Assembly (NCBI GenBank): GCA_902825855.1
Contig: CADECW010000078.1
Coordinates: 1-34,333 of the forward strand
Direction: 5' to 3'
Source of the DNA: an uncultured Rhodospirillales bacterium
GTDB lineage: Bacteria > Pseudomonadota > Alphaproteobacteria > Reyranellales > Reyranellaceae
Length of the DNA: 34,333 bases
The notes under the pieces are model-generated. The model had not been told where the DNA came from and ran no database searches. It worked only from the letters and a program-made list of their open reading frames with translations. Positions within the stretch are counted from its first letter, which is position 1; each line of letters opens with the position of its first letter. Positions 1 to 7,624 of the stretch are shown here, in pieces. The position numbers and the translations under genes are program-made.

Positions 1-58
1 TAGCGATTAGCGGGATGACGAAGGCGCCATTCGCACAGGCTGCTCATGCGAAGCATCA

Positions 59-463
59 CTATGCCCTGGGCGAATAGATACGCCGGCAAGCGTTGTAGGA
101 ATAGGTCAGATGGAACGGACGGGCTCCGCTGCCCGGATCGAGCGTTATGTAGAACTCTCTGTTCTTGCCGTCCTTGCCGACAACTCTCCCGGAACCGTCA
201 GGCTGCAACCCCTTCAAATCGACGGTGAATGAATGGTTCGGCACTGGGCTCGTACTCTTGAAAGTGAGCGTGTTGCCTTTTATGTCCACCTGCCCGTCAG
301 CCCGCCCGACCCATTCCGGCATGGGTATCGTACCGCCGCCGCAGTAGGGCGAAGTGCCATCCTCCAGTGTGCCAACGGCCGCCCACGTCGCATCTGCAGC
401 GCTGGAGTTAGGAGAAGCACTCGCGAGCCCGATCAATGTCGTGAGCAACAGTCCGAGACTCAT
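59..463 (-). CDS. Small exported hypothetical protein
   Basis: 134 aa. The N-terminus (about residues 1-23) is a hydrophobic run ending in small residues (ASASPNSSAADA), consistent with a signal peptide, although it lacks the usual positive charge at the very start. The mature part is polar with many glycines and two cysteines (in SPYCGGG and YNACRR) that could pair in the periplasm. A GGAGG about 8 nt before the ATG supports the start. The pattern of short strands and turns suggests a small beta-rich domain. I do not recognise a family. It is transcribed away from the toxin locus and is probably unrelated to it. Confidence 0.6.
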   Translation of the reverse strand: MSLGLLLTTLIGLASASPNSSAADATWAAVGTLEDGTSPYCGGGTIPMPEWVGRADGQVDIKGNTLTFKSTSPVPNHSFTVDLKGLQPDGSGRVVGKDGKNREFYITLDPGSGARPFHLTYSYNACRRIYSPRA

Positions 464-642
464 TTCACCGCCTCCGCAGGTTGCAGCGGGCCATGACTAT
501 ACTCGCAATAGACTGGTGCGGCCATATCCCCGTTGTGCGTGCGCCCGGGACGCATTTCATACCTGCACCCACAGCATGCAGTGCATGCATCGCCACAGAT
601 TGCCAATCCTGCTAGTCGCTAATTCCGCAAATTTTGCTAAAG

Positions 643-660
643 CGCGATGACTTCATCGCG
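643..660. repeat. Perfect 8-bp inverted repeat (hairpin)
   Basis: CGCGATGA and TCATCGCG are separated by two bases. It could be a structural hairpin or an operator. It sits just before the dispersed repeat at 674, and there is no U tract to make it a clear terminator. Confidence 0.5.
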
Positions 661-673
661 GATGACCAATTTA

Positions 674-770
674 CCGTCATCCCGAGCGAAGCCGAGGGAC
701 CTCTTCCTGTCGGCGCAGCAACAGAGCAGGTCCTTTCGCTAAGCCCCGCTGCGCTCGCTTCGGTCGTAAC
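674..770. repeat. Dispersed intergenic palindromic repeat, copy A
   Basis: Begins CCGTCATCCCGAGCGAAGCC and continues into GAGGGACCT. About 40 bp later a degraded reverse-complement arm follows (CAGGTCC...GCTGCGCTCGCTTCGGTCG). The same opening arm is found at 26,273, showing that this is a repeated family and not unique sequence. The right arm here is decayed compared with that copy. Such elements occur in intergenic regions of many alphaproteobacteria; that part is background knowledge. Confidence 0.7.
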
Positions 771-973
771 CGATTCGCTACCTTTGGCTGTCTCACGGCC
801 TTCGCCTCAGGCGACGGACAAAACAATCCGAGTTATTGACAGCCACTACGGTTATTGACTGAGGTAATTTCCCGCATTACAGTGTCCGCGCTCTCTTATG
901 GATTGGCACGCACGGACAACCCGTTCCGGCCCCGAAGAGAACATCCACGATCCGACTTCCTGGGAGCGCGTTT

Positions 974-2581
974 ATGTTCAATGTCCGGCCCAAACCCGCG
1001 TTCCCTTGGATCCACGTCGAGCCGCCTCCGGCGGAAGAAGTGCCCGGATTTCGCATGAATCCCGACGGCTCACTGCGAGACAGGCAACGCGTTGCGGCTC
1101 CCGATTCCTTCGGTTACGGCATGCCATCGGGACCGCTGATGCCGGGCTATGCCAACACGACGCGAGCGTCGGCGCCGCGAGGGTTCGGATTTTTGACGCC
1201 AAGTCCGGACTTCTTGACTCCTTCGGCACTGAGCTCGACTCAATTTCGCCCCGCACCACAGTACAGCGCCTCTGGCGCCAACCTGGGGTTGCCCGACGAT
1301 GCTCTGCTCGGCGTTGCCCAAAGTGGAATCGGCGTCCCGCGCCAGCCGAGTCCTTGGCTGGGTGAGATGCCCGCCTCGTTGCGCCCACTGCTGTCGACGG
1401 CATTCGATCCGTTGACCGGGCGTCACATTGCGCCCGATGAGCCACCGATCGACCCCTATATGGAGACGAGCCAGTACGCGCGCGAAACGGAGGATGTCCG
1501 TCCCTACGGTGACGGCAACCGCCCACCGCCTGGTTCGGTCTTCACGGAATCGCCTGGCGCCGAACCGGCCCCCTCCTCTGCATCGACGGCGTGGCCGGCG
1601 GACGTCGATACCCGCCCTGGCGCCACAACAGCGCAAGATGCCAATCCCGAACCAACATCCGACGCCACGACGGAGAACGCTTGGCCGCAGCCACCGATGG
1701 ATGGATGGCTTGATGCGGAAGCGGACGGCGCCAACGGCGAGGCATCATGGCCTGCCGCCGAGATGCCGGAGCCTGCGAGCGTCGCCCCGGCACCGCCGGT
1801 CGCGCCCGCTGCAGACCCCAACTTCATCCTTGCAAACGCCAGCGATGCCAATGAGCCGCCGGCAGAGAAACCGACGCCGCTGCCGCAGGATCAACCGACC
1901 GGTTCGAAGAATCCGGCGACGCCTGCAGGCCTTCCCGGCAACCCGCCTGGACAGCCGACGGAGCCAACGATCGCGCAAGCCATGGAGGAATTCCGCACCA
2001 CAGCCGCCAATCAAGTTGAAGAACTGATAGGCGTCATCGCGACCTATGGAAAGCGCATCTATGAAGACTCCATCCTAAAGGCCAAAGATGACTTGATTCG
2101 GATCGCAGAAAGACTGCGCACCGAGCCGGCCGAGACAGTCTTCAGCATCCTCAACAGCTTCCCGCAGACACGGATAGAGGGAAACCTTGTCGGCGGCCTT
2201 GCAGGCATACTCACCATCATCGCGAACGGACGGCGCGGTCTCGAATTTGAAAGAGCAGCGATCGATGCATTGAGTGCCGCGAGCAAGACGACTAAGATCA
2301 ACAAGAATACCACCAAGATCGCCGTCGACGGGCTAGGTCGGTCCATCCCGGACGTCTTGCATGAGGGCGTTATAGAAATCAAAAGTGGCGTGAGAATCAA
2401 CAATTCCCTTCAACTGCAAATTCAAGCGGCGCACGCTATCGATCAAAAAAAGCCCTTTAGTCTTATCGTGAGTCCGACCACAGAATACATCAGCCCAAAG
2501 GTAACAAAAGCCGTGCAAGACACTGGCGGAACAATCCAAAGATTCGATCCCGTGACGCGCGTCTTCACACCATTCAAATGA
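974..2581 (+). CDS. Polymorphic toxin with C-terminal PD-(D/E)xK nuclease-like domain
   Basis: 535 aa. Residues 1-60 carry a short motif (VPGFRMNPDGSL). Residues 60-335 are a low-complexity Pro/Ala/Thr-rich linker. About 335-410 is helical, then a glycine-rich stretch (GNLVGGLAGI) leads into the toxin domain at 420-535. That domain shows the restriction-endonuclease-fold pattern: an early Glu (GLEFERAA), IPD with Asp460, EIK with Glu468 and Lys470, and a following SLQLQIQ helix. This layout matches the Tox-REase-7 type of polymorphic toxin, predicting DNA cleavage in a target cell. There is no signal peptide, so delivery is unknown and no secretion genes are in view. GGGAG 7 nt upstream supports the ATG. 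The 3' third is AT-richer than the rest. Four tandem paralogs follow after 4 bp, as expected for immunity genes. Confidence 0.8.
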   Translation: MFNVRPKPAFPWIHVEPPPAEEVPGFRMNPDGSLRDRQRVAAPDSFGYGMPSGPLMPGYANTTRASAPRGFGFLTPSPDFLTPSALSSTQFRPAPQYSASGANLGLPDDALLGVAQSGIGVPRQPSPWLGEMPASLRPLLSTAFDPLTGRHIAPDEPPIDPYMETSQYARETEDVRPYGDGNRPPPGSVFTESPGAEPAPSSASTAWPADVDTRPGATTAQDANPEPTSDATTENAWPQPPMDGWLDAEADGANGEASWPAAEMPEPASVAPAPPVAPAADPNFILANASDANEPPAEKPTPLPQDQPTGSKNPATPAGLPGNPPGQPTEPTIAQAMEEFRTTAANQVEELIGVIATYGKRIYEDSILKAKDDLIRIAERLRTEPAETVFSILNSFPQTRIEGNLVGGLAGILTIIANGRRGLEFERAAIDALSAASKTTKINKNTTKIAVDGLGRSIPDVLHEGVIEIKSGVRINNSLQLQIQAAHAIDQKKPFSLIVSPTTEYISPKVTKAVQDTGGTIQRFDPVTRVFTPFK

Positions 2582-2585
2582 CTTC

Positions 2586-3368
2586 ATGACCGACGTCTTC
2601 TTCCAGATCCTGAGCCCGCTCCCGCTCAACAGACACCAGGATGCCCGGAAGCTGTTTCAGGTCTGGGCCGACTGCGCGTCCAACTTCTTTCCCAACAGGT
2701 GGGGAATCGACGAGCCTTTGCGGAATCACTTCTCATTGTCGGCCTTGGATGACGCAATACGCACTTGGGAACTCTACTACCACGTAGAGAGAACTGCCTC
2801 TCCAAGGCTCAGTGGACGCATTTCTATGCAATACGGTCCACATCGGAATCACGCCACATGGACCATAAGCCTAGAAAGCATCGAAGATTTTGACCAATCC
2901 GCATTCTTCCTACTGCTGGAACGCGCTGCTGTCGCGTTCTCGGCAGACCTAGGCTTCATTCACAAGATTACCGATCCAGAAATACCCAAAGGCAGAGCGA
3001 ACGACACAATCAGCTTCCTGGATAGAGCCCGCACTGAGAAAGACCTCTACGTCGTCACTCACAAATTGAGGAAGTTCTTGCCGGACATCTATTGGATAAC
3101 GGTCTTCGGGAAGCCATACGTGGAACTGTTCTCGCGCAAGCGACTTCTGTCTTGCCCGGCCCACCGTGTGAAGGAGTTAGACAATGGTTCCATTCTCGTC
3201 CAGCTCACGCCAGAGTTGAAGGACATCACAGCTGAAGAAGCAGCATTCGAACGGGTGAGAGAGGACGCCCGAAACCACCTCGACAACGACGCGTTCTTCG
3301 ATCTCGCCAAGGGCTTGGACTACCGGTACCGGGTCCCTGAATTCGTGTGGGGCCCCATCCTCAACTGA
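2586..3368 (+). CDS. Putative immunity protein, tandem copy 1
   Basis: 260 aa, soluble, no signal peptide or membrane segment. It starts 4 bp after the toxin stop codon, so translation is probably coupled. Landmarks shared by all copies: MTDVFFQ start, HQDARKLF, RWG..EPLR.HFSL, an HATWTI strand, IYW.TVFGKPYVELF, LLSCPA, VQLTPELKDI, and a near-invariant C-terminus (DARNHLDNDAFFDLAKG, YRVPEFVWGP). I cannot assign a named immunity family. The role is inferred from position directly after a nuclease toxin, soluble size and copy number. Copy 1 differs from the others at many surface-type positions (for example CASNFF, ELYYHVER, RKRLL), so it may be the cognate partner of the upstream toxin. Confidence 0.75.
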   Translation: MTDVFFQILSPLPLNRHQDARKLFQVWADCASNFFPNRWGIDEPLRNHFSLSALDDAIRTWELYYHVERTASPRLSGRISMQYGPHRNHATWTISLESIEDFDQSAFFLLLERAAVAFSADLGFIHKITDPEIPKGRANDTISFLDRARTEKDLYVVTHKLRKFLPDIYWITVFGKPYVELFSRKRLLSCPAHRVKELDNGSILVQLTPELKDITAEEAAFERVREDARNHLDNDAFFDLAKGLDYRYRVPEFVWGPILN

Positions 3369-3446
3369 AATCCATAAATACGACGCCGAGCCCTCATGTC
3401 TCGGCTCGATACAACCGACGCTTCGTTGGCAACCTGGGGCATCCAT

Positions 3447-3457
3447 CTACATTGTAG
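3447..3457. repeat. Spacer palindrome 1 (CTACATTGTAG)
   Basis: Perfect 5-1-5 palindrome in the spacer between copies 1 and 2, about 20 bp after the invariant TTCGTTGGCAACCTGG. The same arrangement recurs in the other two spacers. It could be a regulator-binding site or an RNA hairpin. Confidence 0.6.
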
Positions 3458-3501
3458 TCGCTGAGGCAACCCAAACTGCAACAACCGCGTCCAATGACGC
3501 A

Positions 3502-4283
3502 ATGACCGACGTCTTCTTCGAGATCCTGAGCCCGCTCCCTCTCAACAGACACCAGGATGCTCGAAAGCTATTTGCACTCTGGGCCGACAACGCGTCTAAC
3601 TTCTTGCCTAACAGGTGGGGACTTCACGAGCCTTTACGGCATCACTTCTCGTTGTCGGCCCTGGATGACGCAATTCGCACTTGGGAGTGCTCCTACCACG
3701 TAAAGAGAACTGTCGCCCCCAACTCGAATCAATTGTCCAGATGCAATATGGTCCACACCGGGATCACGCCACATGGACCATTTACCTAGAGAACGCCAAA
3801 GAATTTGAGCAATCCGCATTCTGCCAACTGCTGGAGTGCGCTGCTGCCGCATTCTCGGCGGACTTCGGCTTCATTCATAAGATTGCAGACGCGGAAATAC
3901 CGAGAGGCAGAGCGAACAAGTCGATCAGCTTCCTAGATAGAGCCCGCACTGAGAAGCACCTCTACGTCGTCACTCACCACCTGAGCAAGTCCTTGCCGGA
4001 TGTCTATTGGATGACTCTGTTCGGCAAACCCTACGTAGAGTTGTTTTCGCGCGAGCGACTCATGTCTTGTCCAGCCTACCGTGTGAAGGAAATGGACAAT
4101 GGCTCGATCGTTGTCCAGCTAACGCCAGAGTTGAAGGACATAACGGCTGACGAGGCCACATTTGAACGGGTGAGGCAGGACGCCCGAAACCACCTCGACA
4201 ACGACGCGTTCTTCGATCTCGCCAAGGGGATAGACTATCGGTATCGGGTCCCCGAATTCGTGTGGGGCCCCATCCTCAACTGA
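3502..4283 (+). pseudogene. Putative immunity gene, tandem copy 2, frameshifted
   Basis: The frame opened at the ATG (MTDVFFEILSPLP) fails after codon 75 and the rest of the family continues in the next frame (from about MQYGPHRDHATWTI to FVWGPILN). The locus is 782 bp, one base short of the 783 bp of every other copy. The break maps to GTCGCCCCCAACTC near 3711-3724: one more C in the run would read TVAPQLESIVQM and align with TTAPKLSGRIRM of copy 3. The rest of the reading frame is well conserved with no other disruption, so this is a recent loss, a sequencing error, or a reversible homopolymer change. If intact it would encode 260 aa like its neighbours. Confidence 0.8.
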
Positions 4284-4388
4284 CATCTACAGATACGACG
4301 CACCCACGACGCTTGACAGGCAACCTGGCAGAGACCCGATGCATCGGCCCGATACAACCAACAGTTCGTTGGCAACCTGGACCCCTAT

Positions 4389-4399
4389 CTACACTGTAG
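4389..4399. repeat. Spacer palindrome 2 (CTACACTGTAG)
   Basis: Same position relative to TTCGTTGGCAACCTGG as in spacer 1. The central base differs (C instead of T) but both 5-bp arms are kept, so symmetry is preserved. This spacer is the longest of the three. Confidence 0.6.
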
Positions 4400-4494
4400 G
4401 CTCTCAGGCAGTGTAAATCGTTCAAGCACTCAGGAAATTCGCTCCCTGAGCGCGTCGGCCAACGCATGAGTCTTCATACCGTTCCCATGTTTCA

Positions 4495-5277
4495 ATGACC
4501 GACGTCTTCTTCCAGGTCCTGAGCCCGCTCCCTCTAAACAGACACCAGGATGCTCGGAAGCTGTTTCAACTCTGGTCCGACAACGCGTCTCACTTCTTGC
4601 CCAAAAGGTGGGGGCTTTACGAACCTCTACGGCATCACTTCTCGTTGTCGGCCTTGAATGAGGCAATACGCACTTGGGAGTTCTCCTACCTTGTAAAGAG
4701 AACTACAGCTCCAAAGCTCAGCGGACGCATTCGTATGCAATATGGTTCAGATCGGGATCATGCCGCGTGGGTCATTCGCCTGAAGAACCTCAGAGACTTT
4801 GATCAACCCGCATTTTGTCGGCTACTGGAATGCGCCTCTACGGAATTCTCGGCAGATCTTGCCTTCATTCATAAGATCACGGACGCGGAAATACCGAGAG
4901 GCAGAGCGAACGACACAGTCAGCTTCCTGGATAGAGCCCACACCGAGAAGCACCTTTATGTCGTCACTCACGATCTGAGGAAGTTCTTGCCGGATATCTA
5001 CTGGATGACTGTGTTCGGCAGGCCCTACGTCGAACTGTTCACCCGCGAGCGACTCCTGTCCTGTCCGGCCTACCGCGTGAAGGAGTTGGAGAACGGCTCG
5101 ATCGTCGTCCAGCTCACGCCGAACTTGAAGGACATAACGACCGAAGAAGCAGCATTCGAACGGGTGAGACAGGACGCCCGAAACCACCTCGACAACGACG
5201 CATTCTTCGATCTCGCCAAAGGGATGGACTATCGGTATAGGGTCCCCGAATTCGTATGGGCTCCCACCCTTAACTGA
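4495..5277 (+). CDS. Putative immunity protein, tandem copy 3
   Basis: 260 aa, intact, with the same landmarks as copy 1: MTDVFFQ, HQDARKLF, RWGLYEPLRHHFSL, YWMTVFGRPYVELF, LLSCPAYRVKELENGS, and the conserved C-terminal helix region. Its own differences cluster in the middle (RIRMQYGSDRDHAAWVIRL, LRDFDQPAFC, ASTEFSADLAF), the segment that varies most among copies and is a candidate toxin-contact or specificity surface. From 4899 to 5030 it is identical at DNA level to copy 4. It ends APTLN where the others end GPILN/GPILH. No clear Shine-Dalgarno sequence precedes the ATG (TTTCAATGACC). Confidence 0.75.
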   Translation: MTDVFFQVLSPLPLNRHQDARKLFQLWSDNASHFLPKRWGLYEPLRHHFSLSALNEAIRTWEFSYLVKRTTAPKLSGRIRMQYGSDRDHAAWVIRLKNLRDFDQPAFCRLLECASTEFSADLAFIHKITDAEIPRGRANDTVSFLDRAHTEKHLYVVTHDLRKFLPDIYWMTVFGRPYVELFTRERLLSCPAYRVKELENGSIVVQLTPNLKDITTEEAAFERVRQDARNHLDNDAFFDLAKGMDYRYRVPEFVWAPTLN

Positions 5278-5352
5278 ATTTTTGAATACGACGCCGAGCG
5301 CGCATGTCTTGGCCCGATTCAACCGAAGGTTCGTTGGCAACCTGGATCGCCA

Positions 5353-5365
5353 CCTACATTGTAGG
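5353..5365. repeat. Spacer palindrome 3 (CCTACATTGTAGG)
   Basis: The most extended of the three (6-1-6, perfect), again about 20 bp after TTCGTTGGCAACCTGG and about 50 bp before the next gene start. Confidence 0.6.
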
Positions 5366-5411
5366 CGCTGAGCCAACCCAGATCGGGACAACCGACAAGT
5401 CCACTGATTCA

Positions 5412-6194
5412 ATGACCGACGTCTTCTTCCAGATCCTGAGTCCGCTCCCGCTCAACAGACACCAGGATGCCCGGAGGCTGTTTCAACTCTGGGCCGACAA
5501 CGCGTCTCACTTCCTTCCCGACAGGTGGGGGCTCTACGAACCTCTACGGCATCACTTCTCGTTGTCGGCCTTGGATGAAGCACTACGCACTTGGGAGCTC
5601 TCCTATTTTGTCAAGAGAACTGCAGCTCCTAAGCTCAGCGGGAGCATTTTCATGCAATATGGTCCACATCGGGATCACGCCACATGGACCATTCGCCTAA
5701 GGAACATCAAAGATTTTGACCAATCCGCATTCTGCCATCTGCTGGAGTGCGCTGCTGACAAGTTCTCGGCAGACCTTGGCTTCATCCACAGGATTACTGA
5801 CGCGGAGATACCGAAAGGCAGAGCGAACGACACAGTCAGCTTCCTGGATAGAGCCCACACCGAGAAGCACCTTTATGTCGTCACTCACGATCTGAGGAAG
5901 TTCTTGCCGGATATCTACTGGATGACTGTGTTCGGCAGGCCCTACGTGGAGCTGTTCTCTCGCGAGCGACTCCTGTCCTGTCCAGCCTACCGTGTGAAGG
6001 AGTTGGAGAACGGCTCCATCGTCGTCCAGCTCACGCCGGACCTGAAGGACATAGCAACTGAAGAGGCGGCATTCGAACGGGTGAGACAGGACGCCCGAAA
6101 CCACCTCGACAACGACGCGTTCTTCGATCTCGCCAAGGGGATGGACCATCGGTATCGCGTCCCCGAATTCATGTGGGGCCCGATCCTCCACTGA
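5412..6194 (+). CDS. Putative immunity protein, tandem copy 4
   Basis: 260 aa, intact. I start it at the MTDVFFQ methionine shared by all copies. The frame is open back to an ATG at 5304, but the added 36 residues would be translated spacer, which is closed by stops in the other units. It is closest to copy 3 (132 identical bp in the central region, LRKFLPDIYWMTVFGRPYVELF, ELENGSIVVQLTP). Its N-terminal half has its own substitutions (ARRLF, FPDRWG, SIFMQYGPHRDHATWTIRL). The last copy before GC content and codon use switch to those of the flanking chromosome at the MFS gene. Confidence 0.75.
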   Translation: MTDVFFQILSPLPLNRHQDARRLFQLWADNASHFLPDRWGLYEPLRHHFSLSALDEALRTWELSYFVKRTAAPKLSGSIFMQYGPHRDHATWTIRLRNIKDFDQSAFCHLLECAADKFSADLGFIHRITDAEIPKGRANDTVSFLDRAHTEKHLYVVTHDLRKFLPDIYWMTVFGRPYVELFSRERLLSCPAYRVKELENGSIVVQLTPDLKDIATEEAAFERVRQDARNHLDNDAFFDLAKGMDHRYRVPEFMWGPILH

Positions 6195-6287
6195 AATCCA
6201 CGGATACCACGCCGAGCCCGCGCCGTTCCTCCAACGCCCTTGTCTGCACCGGATTGCTCCTGTCTGATGGGGCAGGAGGACCTTGAC

Positions 6288-7586
6288 GTGACCGATCATC
6301 AGCCGCGCCCGCTCAAAGGCGCATGGGGCATGACCGCCCTGCTCCTCCTGTTCATGCTGATCAACTTCGCCGACAAGGTGGTGGTCGGGCTGGCCGCCCA
6401 GCCGATCATGGCCGAGCTGAAGCTCAGCCCCGAGCAGTTCGGCCTGCTCGGCTCGTCCTTCTTCTTCCTGTTCGCGATCTCCGGCGTCGTGGTCGGCTTC
6501 ATCACCAATCGCGTCCAGACGCGCCACACCCTCATGGTCATGGCGATCATCTGGTCGGTCGTGCAGTTCCCCATGCTCGGCACCGTCACGCTCGAGATGC
6601 TGATCGCCTGCCGCATCATCCTGGGCGCCGGCGAAGGGCCGGCCGCGCCGGTCGCCCTGCACTCCATCTACAAGTGGTTCCCCGACCAGTTGCGCGGCAT
6701 GCCGACGGCGATCATCGCCCAGGGCTCGGCGCTCGGCGTCATCATCGCCGTGCCGACGCTCAACTGGATCATCGTCAACTATTCCTGGCACTGGGCCTTC
6801 GGCGCGCTCGGCATTGCCGGCCTCGCCTGGGTGGTGCTGTGGGCGATCTTCGGCCGCGAAGGCACGCTGGTCGACCAGCCGGCCCATGTTGCCGAAGGCA
6901 TGGTCGAGCGCGTGCCCTACCGCCGCCTGCTGACCTGCCCCAGCATCGTCGCCACCTGCTGCGCCGGCTTCGCCAGCTACTGGGGACTGGCGCTCGGCCT
7001 CACCTGGTTCACCTCCTACCTCGTCGACGGGCTGGGCTACAGCCAGACGGTGGGCGGCAACCTCACCATCCTGCCCTGGATCTTCGGCATGTGCGTCGTG
7101 CTGACCGGCGGCTGGTTCTCGCAGCGCCTCAAGAAGGCCGGCGTGTCGAGCCGGCTGAGCCGCGGCGTCCTCGCAGCATCCACCGTGACGCTGGGCGGCT
7201 GCATCCTGCCCTTCGTCGGCAGCATGCCGACGCCCGGCCTCAAGGTCGCCGTGCTGGTCGTCGGCGCCGCCATCGGCAGCTCCATCTACGTGGTGACGCC
7301 GATGATCGTGAGCGAGCTGACACCGCAGCCCCAGCGCGCCGCCATGCTCGCCATCACCTCCTCGATCGTCACCCTGGCCGGCGTCATCGCGCCGCTCGCC
7401 ATGGGCGCCGTCATCCAGAAGGCGTCCTCGCCGGTCGTCGGCTACGAGCAGAGCTACGTCATCCTGGGTGGGCTCCTGCTGGCGGGCGGCATCATCGGCC
7501 TGCTGTTCATCCGGCCGGAAGCCGATCGGGCCCGGCTCGCGGCGCATGCCGTCGTGCAGCCCGTTGCCGTACCGGCGCGCGCCTGA
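6288..7586 (+). CDS. MFS transporter (anion/organic-acid symporter-like)
   Basis: 432 aa with about 12 predicted membrane helices in two blocks of six. The first helix contains LINFADKVVVGL, typical of the anion:cation symporter branch (hexuronate, phthalate and similar organic anions). Residues around GAGEGPAAPVALHSIYKWFP form the conserved helix-4 segment of that branch. I start at GTG 6288 because a perfect AGGAGG lies at 6274-6279 with 8-nt spacing; in-frame upstream starts (6240, 6267) fall before or on this site. The long central loop (about 190-225) separates the halves. The substrate cannot be named from sequence. It follows the immunity array by about 90 bp with an abrupt return to high GC, so it is flanking genome and not part of the toxin island. 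Confidence 0.85.
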   Translation: MTDHQPRPLKGAWGMTALLLLFMLINFADKVVVGLAAQPIMAELKLSPEQFGLLGSSFFFLFAISGVVVGFITNRVQTRHTLMVMAIIWSVVQFPMLGTVTLEMLIACRIILGAGEGPAAPVALHSIYKWFPDQLRGMPTAIIAQGSALGVIIAVPTLNWIIVNYSWHWAFGALGIAGLAWVVLWAIFGREGTLVDQPAHVAEGMVERVPYRRLLTCPSIVATCCAGFASYWGLALGLTWFTSYLVDGLGYSQTVGGNLTILPWIFGMCVVLTGGWFSQRLKKAGVSSRLSRGVLAASTVTLGGCILPFVGSMPTPGLKVAVLVVGAAIGSSIYVVTPMIVSELTPQPQRAAMLAITSSIVTLAGVIAPLAMGAVIQKASSPVVGYEQSYVILGGLLLAGGIIGLLFIRPEADRARLAAHAVVQPVAVPARA

Positions 7587-7624
7587 TCATCAATGCGGCA
7601 CGCCGCGCGAATCAGGGGCCTCGG

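Larger units (their letters stand above)
464..973. other. 510-bp gene-poor region upstream of the toxin
   Basis: No convincing gene on either strand; the open frames here are short and lack ribosome-binding sites. It contains a perfect 8-bp-arm hairpin at 643-660 (CGCGATGA, CT loop, TCATCGCG), a dispersed palindromic repeat starting at 674, and a direct repeat of GTTATTGAC near 832-858. Promoters for the flanking divergent genes must lie here, but I cannot assign them with confidence. Confidence 0.5.
2586..6215 (+). repeat. Four-unit tandem gene array, about 916 bp per unit
   Basis: Gene starts lie at 2586, 3502, 4495 and 5412 (steps of 916, 993 and 917 bp). Each unit is a 783-bp gene plus a related spacer; the second spacer carries about 77 bp extra. 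After copy 4 the first 25-30 bp of spacer sequence (GATACCACGCCGAGCCC) persist before homology is lost, marking the array's right edge. The divergence between units shows that the duplications are not all recent. Confidence 0.9.

Noticed and set aside
3396..3464. Short ORFs in each spacer (3396-3464, 4339-4416, and from 5304) sharing a D-T/S-T-x-x-S-L-A-T-W pattern
   Set aside because: The invariant block is identical at third-codon positions too, while other codons change amino acids freely, so the constraint looks nucleotide-level. No ribosome-binding sites are seen.
3700..3730. Programmed ribosomal frameshift in immunity copy 2
   Set aside because: The C run lacks a recognisable slippery heptamer with downstream structure, and the other copies have no such site. 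A simple base loss is more likely.
5304..5411. N-terminal extension of immunity copy 4 to 296 aa
   Set aside because: It would translate spacer sequence that is interrupted by stops in the other units. All copies share the MTDVFFQ/E start.
2586..6215. Integron or CRISPR-type array
   Set aside because: Repeat units are gene-sized, with no integrase, no attC-type core pairs and no short regularly spaced repeats.
6240..6287. Longer N-terminus for the MFS transporter
   Set aside because: A perfect AGGAGG sits 8 nt before GTG 6288; the earlier starts have no ribosome-binding site and add a cysteine-containing polar stretch not expected before helix 1.
5697..7547. 616-aa minus-strand open frame over immunity copy 4 and the MFS gene
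   Set aside because: Composition is repeated Asp/Gly/Ala/Arg typical of antisense frames in GC-rich DNA, and it crosses two well-supported genes.
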